From: SAR86 cluster bacterium
Lineage (GTDB): Bacteria; Pseudomonadota; Gammaproteobacteria; Pseudomonadales; Pseudohongiellaceae
Reading direction: 5' to 3'
Assembly: GCA_002401885.1 (NCBI GenBank)
Contig: NVUL01000021.1
Span: 1-34,797, forward strand
DNA length: 34,797 nucleotides
The notes below the pieces were generated by a model that was given only the letters and a program-made list of their open reading frames with translations, was not told the origin of the DNA and searched no databases. The position numbers were made by a program, and so were the translations under genes. Shown here one piece after another: positions 7,429 to 15,067 of this stretch (position 1 is its first letter; every line of letters starts with the position of its first letter).

Positions 7429-7450
7429 AATCCTTTACGGCGAAAGGATT
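7429..7450. terminator. Hairpin between usp and fnr
   Basis: Perfect inverted repeat AATCCTTT (7429-7436) / AAAGGATT (7443-7450) with a 6-base loop, 24 bases after the usp stop. The T-rich flank (CTTGTTTTCT) is on the plus strand, so for the minus-strand usp transcript it lacks a U-tract. It may stabilise the usp mRNA end or work as a weak terminator. Confidence 0.45.
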
Positions 7451-7474
7451 CTTGTTTTCTTATGCCACTGCTGT

Positions 7475-7909
7475 CTAATCTTCGCCTACGTAAACAGTCA
7501 ATACATCACATTTCGCGCCATGCAATACCTTGATGGCGGTAGAACCCAGCAGAATCTTCCAGCCGGAATGTCCATGACTGCCTATGACTATAGCATCGGC
7601 ATTTACTTCTACGGCGAGGTTTCTAATTTCTGGCCCCGGCGCACCAAGCAGCGTGTGTGCTTTAGTTTCATCGATGCTCAGCCGTTTCGCGATCTCCTTT
7701 AGTTTCTGCTCTGCCATGGAGATGGCCTCTTGCTGTAACTCGTTAATATTCACGGCATAGATGTCCATGCTATACGCAGCGGCAACAGGCTCCACGACAT
7801 GCACTAGATGGATGTTGCTGTTATCGCTGTTTGCTGCAGCGACGGCCTTGTCGAGAACCTTGAGTGAATCTTTGGATAGGTCTACCGCTACTAGGATAGT
7901 GTTATACAT
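7475..7909 (-). CDS. Universal stress protein, UspA family
   Basis: 144-residue single-domain UspA protein, cytoplasmic. The N-terminal strand MYNTILVAVDLS has the conserved Asp10, and the segment GSHGHSGWKILLGST (110-124) closely resembles the ATP-binding G-x2-G-x9-G-S/T loop (here the second interval is 8), so nucleotide binding is likely. Good ribosome site: GAGGAG about 8 bases before the ATG. An FNR-type box (7997-8010) lies upstream, with its centre 94 bases from the start codon; a 4/6 -10-like TGCAAT (7969-7974, minus strand) sits 32 bases from the box centre, the class II FNR spacing. This fits the known ANR control of several Pseudomonas usp genes needed for anaerobic survival. The fnr gene lies immediately downstream. 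Confidence 0.93.
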   Translation of the reverse strand: MYNTILVAVDLSKDSLKVLDKAVAAANSDNSNIHLVHVVEPVAAAYSMDIYAVNINELQQEAISMAEQKLKEIAKRLSIDETKAHTLLGAPGPEIRNLAVEVNADAIVIGSHGHSGWKILLGSTAIKVLHGAKCDVLTVYVGED

Positions 7910-7996
7910 GATGTTTTCTCCTCAGCTCTTTTCGAACCCTTACAATGAGACGTGCTTCTATGGCTCTAATTGCAACCTTTATCTTCCGGCAGGCCC

Positions 7997-8010
7997 TTGA
8001 TGTATGTCAA
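7997..8010 (-). promoter_or_regulatory. FNR/ANR binding site upstream of usp
   Basis: On the minus strand this reads TTGAC-ATAC-ATCAA, nine of ten matches to the FNR/ANR consensus TTGAT-N4-ATCAA. It is the only such match I noticed in the window and it lies upstream of usp, next to a gene whose recognition helix should read this sequence. Placing the box at -41.5 puts the start of transcription near 7962 and gives a leader of about 53 bases. Activation by FNR is inferred. Confidence 0.78.
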
Positions 8011-8088
8011 GCGGGTGGAGAGTAATAAATGGCGTTTCGGCTAATGCTAGTACAGGCTGGGAAAGAGGGCGTTGAGGCTTTGTAGCGG

Positions 8089-8922
8089 CTACTTTGGTGG
8101 TAGTAGGTTTCCGCAGTATTTGCAGTGGCGTGCATCTAGGTCGTGACCCGTTGCCTTGCAGCTTGTGCATTCGCTGTCTTGGGTTTTAGGTGTATTTTTG
8201 CGGTCCTGAACCTGCTGCATGAGTTCCGCGCCGATTATTCCCGTTGGAACCGCAATGATGGCGTAACCGCAAATCATTGCGATTGCTGCGATGAATTGTC
8301 CGAATGGAGTTTGCGGCGTGACCTCGCCATAGCCCACGGTGGTGATGGTTACAATCGCCCAATAGATAGATTGTGGAATGCTGTCGAAACCGTTTTGACC
8401 GCCTTCTATGATGAACATGAGGGCGCCGAAGATGATGATGAGGGTGACTACCGAGAACAGGAACACGAAGATCTTGCGACGTGCTTGCAGCAGTGCGGCA
8501 TACAACATGTTCGCCTCACCCATATAGCGCATTAGTTTCAAGATTCGGAATACGCGCAGTACACGCATGATGCGCACAACGATAAGATATACCGCCGACG
8601 GGTAGAAGAAGGCGATATAAGTTGGGAGTATAGAGAGGAGATCTACCACGCCGTAGAAGCTAAACATATAGCGGCGCTTGTCGGGAGTGCTATAGAGTCG
8701 AAGCATATACTCGATGGTAAATAGAAGGGTAAACATCAACTCTAGTTGATAGAGCAGATCGCCGTAACGCGCATGTACAGAGGCTATCGAGTCCAGCAGC
8801 ACCGCTGAGACACTGATAATTATCAGCAGCATAAGCAGAATATCGAACCACTTGCCAGCGTTCGACTCGTAGCCGAAAATTACCTCGTAGACTTTCTTCT
8901 GTACGGTGCTCTGGCTATTCAA
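8089..8922 (-). CDS. Kv-like six-helix potassium channel with C-terminal zinc ribbon
   Basis: 277-residue inner-membrane ion channel of the voltage-gated K+ type. Helices span about residues 25-230. The S4 segment carries regularly spaced Arg/Lys (RIMRVLRVFRILKLMR, 117-132), and the selectivity filter is TTVGYGE (194-200). After S6 a short linker leads to a zinc ribbon with CTSC (252-255) and CKYC (267-270), an unusual cytoplasmic addition of about 25 residues. The start is TTG, 7 bases after the stop of the upstream ACAD; the ribosome site (AGG) is weak, so translation may be coupled to the ACAD. No ATG near the family N-terminus offers a better choice. Downstream is the FNR-controlled usp. 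Confidence 0.9.
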   Translation of the reverse strand: MNSQSTVQKKVYEVIFGYESNAGKWFDILLMLLIIISVSAVLLDSIASVHARYGDLLYQLELMFTLLFTIEYMLRLYSTPDKRRYMFSFYGVVDLLSILPTYIAFFYPSAVYLIVVRIMRVLRVFRILKLMRYMGEANMLYAALLQARRKIFVFLFSVVTLIIIFGALMFIIEGGQNGFDSIPQSIYWAIVTITTVGYGEVTPQTPFGQFIAAIAMICGYAIIAVPTGIIGAELMQQVQDRKNTPKTQDSECTSCKATGHDLDARHCKYCGNLLPPK

Positions 8923-8929
8923 CGTCTAC

Positions 8930-10078
8930 CTACTGTGCGTCCTTAATCATATTGCGAGCGATGATAAGTTGTTGAATCTGGCTCGTGCCTTCGTACAGTC
9001 GGAACAGGCGAACATCGCGATAGAATCTTTCCACAGCATACTCTGACATATAGCCTGCGCCGCCATGTATCTGCACGGCACGGTCGGCAACACGGCCAAC
9101 CATTTCTGTGGCGAACAACTTGCACGCCGACGATTCGGTGCTGACATTCTCGCCATTGTCTCGTTTCCGAGCCGTTTCCAAAATCATGCATTCGGCCGCA
9201 TAGGTTTCTGTCTGCGAATCGGCGAGCATCGCCTGTATGAGTTGCTGGTCGGACAGGGGTACGCCAAACTGTTTGCGCTGCATCGCATAGTCCAGTGCGT
9301 CTTTGATGAGACGCTTGGCCACACCGACGCTCACGCCAGATATGTGTAAGCGACCGCGGTCTAGCACCTTCATCGCGGTAATAAACCCGGTGCCTTCCTC
9401 ACCAATGATGTTTGCCGCTGGAACCGGGCAGTCTTCGAAGATGACGTCGCAGGTCATGGAGCCAGATTGCCCCATCTTCTTATCAATCGGTCCCAGAGTG
9501 ATGCCGGGCGAGCCTTTCTCGACTATAAAAGATGAGATGCCGCGCGCGCCTTTGATGTCAGGGTTCGTTCGGGCCATGACGTTGAAGGTGTCGGCGACCG
9601 GCGCATTGGTTATATAGCGCTTCGTCCCATTCAGTATGTAGTAATCACCTTCGCGTCTTGCAGTGGTTCTTAATGATGCAGCATCGGAGCCGGCCTCGGG
9701 CTCTGTTAGACAGAAACAACTTACCCACTCACCGCTGGCATACTTGGGCAGATATTTCTGCTTCTGTTCCTCGGTACCGGCGAACACGATGGCTGCAGAT
9801 CCGATGCCGTTATTCGTTCCCAGGATGGAACGAAAAGCGGGGGAAGTGTGACCCAACTCCATTGAGACGAGGAGCTCTTCCTCCATGGTCAGCCCCAGGC
9901 CGCCGTATTCTTCCGGAATGGTCAGGCCGAACAGACCCAGATTCTTCATCTCGTCGAGGAGTGCCTCAGATAGTTTCCCCTCTTCGGCCAATTGGTTTTC
10001 GGCGGGAATCAATCTCTCGCGCACGAAGCGTTCGATTAGATCGACCAGTTGTTTGAGTGTTTCCGGGTCTCGTATCAT
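8930..10078 (-). CDS. Acyl-CoA dehydrogenase, catalytic type
   Basis: 382-residue FAD-dependent acyl-CoA dehydrogenase that introduces the 2,3 double bond into acyl-CoA. Complete three-domain architecture: N-terminal helical part with PEEYGGLGL (55-63), the middle domain with LTEPEAGSD, the NGTKRYITNA flavin/substrate segment, RKQFGVPLSDQQ, and VQIHGGAGYMSEY. The C-terminal LYEGTSQIQ holds the catalytic Glu363. It most resembles short/branched-chain or butyryl-type ACADs. The ATG is preceded by a weak AGG. It is the first gene of a minus-strand run (ACAD, channel) and is transcribed divergently from the thiolase operon across a 411-base region with several inverted repeats, so both may share a fatty-acid-responsive repressor. 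Exact chain-length preference cannot be seen. Confidence 0.95.
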   Translation of the reverse strand: MIRDPETLKQLVDLIERFVRERLIPAENQLAEEGKLSEALLDEMKNLGLFGLTIPEEYGGLGLTMEEELLVSMELGHTSPAFRSILGTNNGIGSAAIVFAGTEEQKQKYLPKYASGEWVSCFCLTEPEAGSDAASLRTTARREGDYYILNGTKRYITNAPVADTFNVMARTNPDIKGARGISSFIVEKGSPGITLGPIDKKMGQSGSMTCDVIFEDCPVPAANIIGEEGTGFITAMKVLDRGRLHISGVSVGVAKRLIKDALDYAMQRKQFGVPLSDQQLIQAMLADSQTETYAAECMILETARKRDNGENVSTESSACKLFATEMVGRVADRAVQIHGGAGYMSEYAVERFYRDVRLFRLYEGTSQIQQLIIARNMIKDAQ

Positions 10079-10137
10079 TGGATTTTTGCCTGCGTTCCTG
10101 AGTTAGTCGTGTAGCTAAAATCTGAGCGGCGCGTCCT

Positions 10138-10157
10138 TGTGATGTGTTCATATCACA
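10138..10157. promoter_or_regulatory. Candidate operator TGTGAT-N8-ATCACA
   Basis: Perfect 6-base arms separated by 8 bases, extending with one mismatch to CC/GG on the outside, about 60 bases upstream of the minus-strand ACAD start. The half-sites resemble CRP arms, but the spacing between TGTGA and TCACA is 10 rather than 6, so CRP is unlikely. A dedicated acyl-CoA-responsive repressor is possible. Confidence 0.4.
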
Positions 10158-10240
10158 GGGCCTGAAGGCTCAGGAGGTATCGGCTTTAAGCTAGCATAAT
10201 TGTCTGTGTGATGCGACTGCACGCAGCGTAATTGCTGGAG

Positions 10241-10264
10241 TTCGGCCCAATACCCTAGGCCGAA
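10241..10264. promoter_or_regulatory. Inverted repeat TTCGGCC/GGCCGAA
   Basis: Perfect 7-base, GC-rich arms (10241-10247, 10258-10264) around a 10-base loop, roughly midway between the divergent genes. No T-run follows on either strand, so a terminator is unlikely. It could be an operator or a structured leader. Confidence 0.4.
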
Positions 10265-10332
10265 TGGCTATGTTAGAATAGTCGGCCTTGCGTCTGAAAT
10301 ACCGGCACTTTTCGCTGCAGACTGAGGTCTGG

Positions 10333-10361
10333 TATTGGATTCAGGAGAACCAATTCCAATA
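10333..10361. promoter_or_regulatory. Inverted repeat TATTGGA/TCCAATA upstream of the thiolase operon
   Basis: Perfect 7-base arms (10333-10339, 10355-10361) with a 15-base spacer, about 130 bases before the thiolase start. Possible operator for the beta-oxidation operon; no regulator is assigned. Confidence 0.4.
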
Positions 10362-10489
10362 GAGCGAGTGAGCCGAATGACCTCGCAGTAATTATATTAG
10401 AAGTAGATAAGTTCCAGTAAGAATGAGCCGTAATCGATTCTACCTTGAAACTATTTCCCCTTTATACCAACACAGAGTGAGAGCGAAAC

Positions 10490-11710
10490 ATGTCTGATAA
10501 TTCTCAGCGCGATGCATTTATTTATGACGGTGGTCGTACCGCCTTTGGTCGACATGCGGGTGCGCTTTCCCCAGTTCGCCCCGATGATCTATTGGCTCAT
10601 GCAATCAAGTCGGTAGTTGAGCGAAATGCCTTCGAGGCGGCGGCCTATGAAGATGTCATCATGGGTAATACCAATGGCGCTGGTGAGGACTGTCGTAATG
10701 TTGCACGCTTTGCCTCACTCAGAGCCGGGTTGCCAACGTCCGTAGCCGGGTTAACGGTGAATAGGCTTTGCGGCTCGGGTTTAGCGGCAACGTTAGATGC
10801 AGCGAGGGGAGTCAAAGCAGGCGAGGGCGAATTATTTCTTGCAGGCGGCGTTGAATCCATGAGCCGCGCGCCTATCGTTATGTCCAAGGCGCAGACAGCG
10901 TTTGATCGCGGACAGCAAATCGCAGACAGCACACTGGGTGCACGATTCACAAATCCTGCCTATGCAGCCGAGTTTGGCAACGACACGATGCCAGAGACGG
11001 CGGACAATATTGCGAGCGATCTAGATATCTCTAGGCAAGAGAGCGACGTCTTCGCCGCTGCATCGCAGGCTAAGTACGAGGCAGCCCGAGCCGACGGTTT
11101 CTTCAAGGATGAGATCATTGCTATCGACGTGCCGCAGGGCCGAAAGAAGCCGAACCTGACAGTCGATGCTGATGAGCATCCACGACCTTCTTCTACACTC
11201 GACGTTCTAGGTGGGCTGCGTGCACTGGCTGCGGATGGTGTAGTCACAGCGGGTAGCGCGAGTGGTATCAATGACGGTGCGGCAGCACTTATCGTCGGCA
11301 GTGCCGCTATCGGTGAAAAATATTCAGTCAAGCCACGAGTACGTATTATCGCAGGCGCGGTTGCCGGGGTTGAGCCGCGCGTCATGGGACTGGGTCCCGT
11401 GTTCGCAATTCGCAAGGCACTGCTGCGCGCCAACCTAGAACTGAAGGATATGGATATTATTGAGATTAACGAGGCGTTTTCGGCGCAGGTGCTTGGTTGC
11501 CTGAAAATGTTGGAAGTCGATTTTAGTGACTCGCGTGTAAACCCAAATGGTGGCGCGATAGCGTTGGGTCATCCTCTTGGGGCATCGGGCGCGAGAATCG
11601 CCATTACTGCGATGCGTCAGTTAGAAAGAACCGGTGGCCGCTATGCAGCTATCAGTCTCTGTATAGGAATCGGCCAGGGTGTCGCCGCAATTCTAGAGCG
11701 AGTCGAATAA
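10490..11710 (+). CDS. Acetyl-CoA acyltransferase (thiolase)
   Basis: 406-residue thiolase that cleaves 3-oxoacyl-CoA with CoA to give acetyl-CoA, the last step of a beta-oxidation turn. The acyl-accepting Cys is in NRLCGSGLAA (Cys94), the catalytic His in GGAIALGHPLGASGAR (His361), and the second Cys in SLCIGIGQG (Cys391). NEAF (328-331) is also present. The degradative type is supported by the next gene, a hydratase/dehydrogenase, rather than a reductase/PHA synthase context. The ATG has only a weak GAGAG ribosome site. A perfect 7-bp hairpin follows its stop (11711-11739), without a U-tract, so it may tune or protect the message between the two genes. Similar pairs (thiolase plus 700-residue multifunctional enzyme) exist in Pseudomonas. 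Confidence 0.95.
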   Translation: MSDNSQRDAFIYDGGRTAFGRHAGALSPVRPDDLLAHAIKSVVERNAFEAAAYEDVIMGNTNGAGEDCRNVARFASLRAGLPTSVAGLTVNRLCGSGLAATLDAARGVKAGEGELFLAGGVESMSRAPIVMSKAQTAFDRGQQIADSTLGARFTNPAYAAEFGNDTMPETADNIASDLDISRQESDVFAAASQAKYEAARADGFFKDEIIAIDVPQGRKKPNLTVDADEHPRPSSTLDVLGGLRALAADGVVTAGSASGINDGAAALIVGSAAIGEKYSVKPRVRIIAGAVAGVEPRVMGLGPVFAIRKALLRANLELKDMDIIEINEAFSAQVLGCLKMLEVDFSDSRVNPNGGAIALGHPLGASGARIAITAMRQLERTGGRYAAISLCIGIGQGVAAILERVE

Positions 11711-11739
11711 GGGTGCCATAGAATTGGTCAGAGGCACCC
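11711..11739 (+). other. Intercistronic hairpin between thiolase and hydratase/dehydrogenase
   Basis: GGGTGCC (11711-11717) begins directly after the TAA stop and pairs perfectly with GGCACCC (11733-11739) over a 15-base loop. No T-run follows, so it is more likely an RNA-stability or processing element than a terminator. Confidence 0.5.
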
Positions 11740-11797
11740 AGAATACAATTAGTGAGCAGTACTTCTTACACGCAAATCAGCAACACAGGAATTAAAC

Positions 11798-13903
11798 ATG
11801 TCGAATGTCGTTAGTTATGAATTAGTTGGAAATATTGGCGTAATTAGTGTCAACAGCCCGCCAGTGAATGCACTCTCACAAGCCGTGCGCGAAGGCATCT
11901 TAGAAGCGGTGAATGCCGCACAGGAAGATGCATCTGAGGCGCTGGTGTTGCGCTGCGAGGGTCGTACTTTTATCGCTGGCGCGGATATCACTGAGTTTGG
12001 CAAGCCGCCGATGGAGCCCGGTTTGCCCGATGTGCTCTCGGCTATAGAGAATTCATCGATACCGGTAATCGCTGCTATTCATGGCACGGCACTGGGCGGT
12101 GGATTTGAAGTGGCTCTTGCCTGTCATTATCGCTGCGCTATTGCATCGGCAAAGGTTGGCTTACCTGAGGTTAAGTTGGGTCTTCTTCCTGGTGCCGGTG
12201 GAACACAGCGTGTACCGCGATTGGCTGGGGTGCAGGCAGCGCTGGATATGATCACTACTGGCAACCCGGTTGCGGCGGGAAAAGCAAATAGCATGGGCCT
12301 AGTAGATGAAGTCGTCGATGGTGATGATCTACAGGCTGCAGCGATTCAGTATGCAAAGGGTTTGGTAGAATCCGGTGCTCCATTGAAGAGAATTCGCGAC
12401 ATTACTATCGATCCTTCTACGATCGAACCGGGTTTCTTCGACGCAGCAAGAAAGAAGCTTGCCTTGCGCGCTCGCGGTCAGATCGCTCCAGACAAAATCG
12501 TGTCCTGCATCGAAGCGGCGGTGAACCTGCCAATGGATGAGGGCTTGGAGCGAGAGCGAGAATTGTTCCGTGAGTTGGTGATGTCTCCAGAGTCGGCAGC
12601 TATGCGACATATATTCTTTGCCGAGCGACAGGCAGCGAAGATCAAAGACCTGCCTAAAGACACAGCGCTGCGCGATATTAAGAAGGTTGCCATCATCGGC
12701 GGCGGCACCATGGGTGGCGGTATTGCCATGTGCTTCGCGAATGTAGGCATTCCTGTTGTCATGGTAGAAATTAATGACGAAGCGCTTGCGCGTGGCATGA
12801 AGATCATTCGCAAGAACTACACTATTACCGTGCAGAAAGGCAAGCTCCCTGCGGATAAGATGGAGCAATTGATCAGCACAATTACCGGTACAACTGACTA
12901 CGCAGACTTAGCCGATGTCGATTTAGTCATCGAAGCTGTGTTCGAAAATCTAGAACTAAAGAAAGAGATTTTTGCGAAATTGGATGGAGTCTGTAAGCCA
13001 GGTGCAATCCTAGCCACAAACACATCCTATCAAGACGTGGACGCTATCGCCGCGGCTACTAGCCGACCACAGGATGTGTTGGGGCTGCACTTTTTTAGTC
13101 CGGCGAATGTGATGAAGCTGTTGGAAATCGTGCGCGGCGAGAAGACTGCCGACGATGTCTTGGCTACGTCTATGAAAATCGGCAAGAAGATAGGCAAGGT
13201 ATGTGCGCTATCAAGAGTGTGCTACGGCTTCATCGGAAACCGCATGCTAGGTGGCTACGGCCGCGAGGCACAGATGTTGTTAATGGATGGTTGCACGCCA
13301 GCGCAAGTCGATTCGGCACTAGAAAAATTTGGTATGGCGATGGGCCCCTTGGCGATGGGCGATCTGGCAGGTCTGGATGTTGGCTACAAGGCGCGCGAGG
13401 GGCGCACGGATCTACCTGACGATCCAAAGCTCTATCGTATGGGTACATTGCTAGTCGAGATGGGTCGGCACGGCCAGAAGACTGGCTCCGGTTTCTACAA
13501 ATACGATCCCGAGACTAGGCGTCGCATGTCAGACCCGGAAGTCGAGTCGATGATCAAGGAAGAGGCAGCAAAGCTGAGTCTCGAGCAACGAGATATCTCC
13601 GATGAGGAAATTCTGCAGCGTTGCCTCTATCCGCTAATCAATGAAGGCGCGCTGATTCTCGAAGAGGGTATCGCTCAGCGTCCTAGCGACATCGATGTCG
13701 TCTATGTGTTTGGTTATGCGTTCCCGGCGGCTAAAGGCGGACCTATGCACTATGCCGATCAGGTCGGACTGAAGAATGTGTACGATAAGATCTGCGAATT
13801 CAGAGAGCGCGATGGCGAGATGTATTGGAAGCCAGCTCCGCTTTTAGAAAAACTAGCGAAAGAGGGCAAGACATTCGCGGAATGGGAACCGGATAATGTA
13901 TAG
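11798..13903 (+). CDS. Enoyl-CoA hydratase / 3-hydroxyacyl-CoA dehydrogenase multifunctional enzyme
   Basis: 701-residue beta-oxidation enzyme carrying out hydration of 2-enoyl-CoA and NAD-dependent oxidation of the 3-hydroxyacyl-CoA. The crotonase domain (about 1-190) has the oxyanion segment AGADITEF (60-67) and the two catalytic glutamates in GGGFEVALA (Glu104) and GLPEVKLGLLPGAGGTQR (Glu124). The dehydrogenase domain starts near 295 with the NAD loop GGGTMGGGIA (301-310), VIEAVFENLELK and the catalytic pair in GLHFFSPANVMKLLEI (His431, Glu443). Two C-terminal 3HCDH helical domains follow. It matches the peroxisomal MFE-1/FadB-like layout of about 700 residues, in operon with the thiolase 87 bases upstream. 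The AGGAA ribosome site is reasonable. There is no sign of frameshift. Confidence 0.95.
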   Translation: MSNVVSYELVGNIGVISVNSPPVNALSQAVREGILEAVNAAQEDASEALVLRCEGRTFIAGADITEFGKPPMEPGLPDVLSAIENSSIPVIAAIHGTALGGGFEVALACHYRCAIASAKVGLPEVKLGLLPGAGGTQRVPRLAGVQAALDMITTGNPVAAGKANSMGLVDEVVDGDDLQAAAIQYAKGLVESGAPLKRIRDITIDPSTIEPGFFDAARKKLALRARGQIAPDKIVSCIEAAVNLPMDEGLERERELFRELVMSPESAAMRHIFFAERQAAKIKDLPKDTALRDIKKVAIIGGGTMGGGIAMCFANVGIPVVMVEINDEALARGMKIIRKNYTITVQKGKLPADKMEQLISTITGTTDYADLADVDLVIEAVFENLELKKEIFAKLDGVCKPGAILATNTSYQDVDAIAAATSRPQDVLGLHFFSPANVMKLLEIVRGEKTADDVLATSMKIGKKIGKVCALSRVCYGFIGNRMLGGYGREAQMLLMDGCTPAQVDSALEKFGMAMGPLAMGDLAGLDVGYKAREGRTDLPDDPKLYRMGTLLVEMGRHGQKTGSGFYKYDPETRRRMSDPEVESMIKEEAAKLSLEQRDISDEEILQRCLYPLINEGALILEEGIAQRPSDIDVVYVFGYAFPAAKGGPMHYADQVGLKNVYDKICEFRERDGEMYWKPAPLLEKLAKEGKTFAEWEPDNV

Positions 13904-13969
13904 AACTCCATTTTAAGGGGCTTCGGATATTTTTTATCTATCACATGAATTTATAGAAGAGACTACAAC

Positions 13970-15010
13970 ATGATTTCATATCAAACGGCTTCGCCCGGTG
14001 CGGCTCTGGTAGAAGTAGAGTCAGAGACACCCGCACCTCAAGGTACCGAGGTGTTGGTGAAGACAGTCGCTTGCGGTGTATGCCACTCCGATATACACAT
14101 GCATGATGGTGTTTTTAATCTCGGCAACGGCAAGCAACTCGAAGTCGGTCGGGAGGGTATGGTGCTGGGTCATGAGATATTTGGCGAAGTTGTAGCTGTA
14201 GGTTCTGATGCTCAGGATGTGCAGGTTGGTGATCGTCGAGTAGTCTATCCTTGGATAGGTTGTGGCGAATGTGCCGCATGCAAACGCGGCGAAGAACAGC
14301 TCTGTACACCCGGTCGCGCTCTAGGCATCGTAGTTAACGGTGGCTTCGCCGATCATGTGATGATCCCTCACAGTCGTTATTTGTTCGACAAAGGTGATGT
14401 GTCTGATTCCCTGGCTGCCACCTACGCCTGTTCCGGCCTCACTGCCTATAGTGCGCTCAAGAAAATTGGCGAGCTTCAGGCCGATGACGCGGTTGTCATT
14501 ATCGGTGCTGGCGGCGTTGGTATGATGGCAATTCAGATCGCTATCTCATCGCTGGGTATCGATCCAATCGTGGTCGATATCGACGAAGCGAAGTTAGAAG
14601 CAGCGCGAGAGCTTGGCGTAACTCGAACATTTAATTCTTCCGATCCGCAGACCTCGAAAGAGCTACGTAAGGCAACTGGTGGTGCGTTCGCGGTACTAGA
14701 TTTCGTTGGCGCAGAAGCGTCGGTGAATTATGGCCTGGGCTGCCTGCGTAAGGGCGGCATGTTGATCATCGTCGGCCTCTATGGTGGCGCACTGAACATA
14801 CCTATTCCTTTCCTGCCAATGAATGCACGTGTTATTCAAGGCAGCTACGTGGGAACGCCGCAGGATATGGCCGAGCTCATGGAGTTGGTGCGCGCGGGTA
14901 AGATCGCGCCAATTGAGATAACGGAGCGACCGCTGTCGGAGGCTACTGCAGCTCTGGCGGATCTCAAGGCGGGTAAGGTACAGGGACGTCAAGTTCTGGT
15001 TACGAGCTAG
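13970..15010 (+). CDS. Zinc-dependent alcohol dehydrogenase (MDR family)
   Basis: 346-residue medium-chain dehydrogenase/reductase oxidising an alcohol to an aldehyde or ketone with NAD(P). Catalytic zinc ligands: Cys38 in ACGVCHSD, His68-Glu69 in GHE, and Cys154 in YACSGLTAYSA. The structural zinc has its full four-Cys lobe (Cys98, 101, 104, 112 in GCGECAACKRGEEQLC). The Rossmann loop is IGAGGVGMMAIQ (178-189), followed by VVDID (201-205), whose acidic end suggests NAD. It sits between the hydratase/dehydrogenase and an ACAD pair, so the natural substrate is probably an alcohol that feeds into acyl-CoA oxidation, or a hydroxyacyl intermediate. AGAAGAGA lies about 9 bases before the ATG. Substrate unproven. 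Confidence 0.92.
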   Translation: MISYQTASPGAALVEVESETPAPQGTEVLVKTVACGVCHSDIHMHDGVFNLGNGKQLEVGREGMVLGHEIFGEVVAVGSDAQDVQVGDRRVVYPWIGCGECAACKRGEEQLCTPGRALGIVVNGGFADHVMIPHSRYLFDKGDVSDSLAATYACSGLTAYSALKKIGELQADDAVVIIGAGGVGMMAIQIAISSLGIDPIVVDIDEAKLEAARELGVTRTFNSSDPQTSKELRKATGGAFAVLDFVGAEASVNYGLGCLRKGGMLIIVGLYGGALNIPIPFLPMNARVIQGSYVGTPQDMAELMELVRAGKIAPIEITERPLSEATAALADLKAGKVQGRQVLVTS

Positions 15011-15067
15011 TTTTTTTAGCAATGCATAACTGACTAATTTGTAGAGCGAATAGATAGGAGGGTTGCC

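Larger units (their letters stand above)
10079..10489. other. 411-base divergent intergenic region with several inverted repeats
   Basis: There is no credible gene in this stretch between the divergent ACAD and thiolase genes. It holds at least four perfect inverted repeats: TGTGAT/ATCACA (10138-10157), CCTGA/TCAGG (10161-10174), TTCGGCC/GGCCGAA (10241-10264) and TATTGGA/TCCAATA (10333-10361), plus AGAC/GTCT (10319-10330). None has a T-run, so they look more like operators or leader structures than terminators. Promoters must lie here but I could not pick confident -35/-10 pairs. Confidence 0.7.

Noticed and set aside
9658..10056. Long plus-strand frames opposite the acyl-CoA dehydrogenase at 8930-10078
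   Set aside because: Antisense shadows of a well-conserved gene, without ribosome sites or family features.
10138..10157. CRP binding site
   Set aside because: The TGTGA and TCACA half-sites are 10 bases apart instead of 6.
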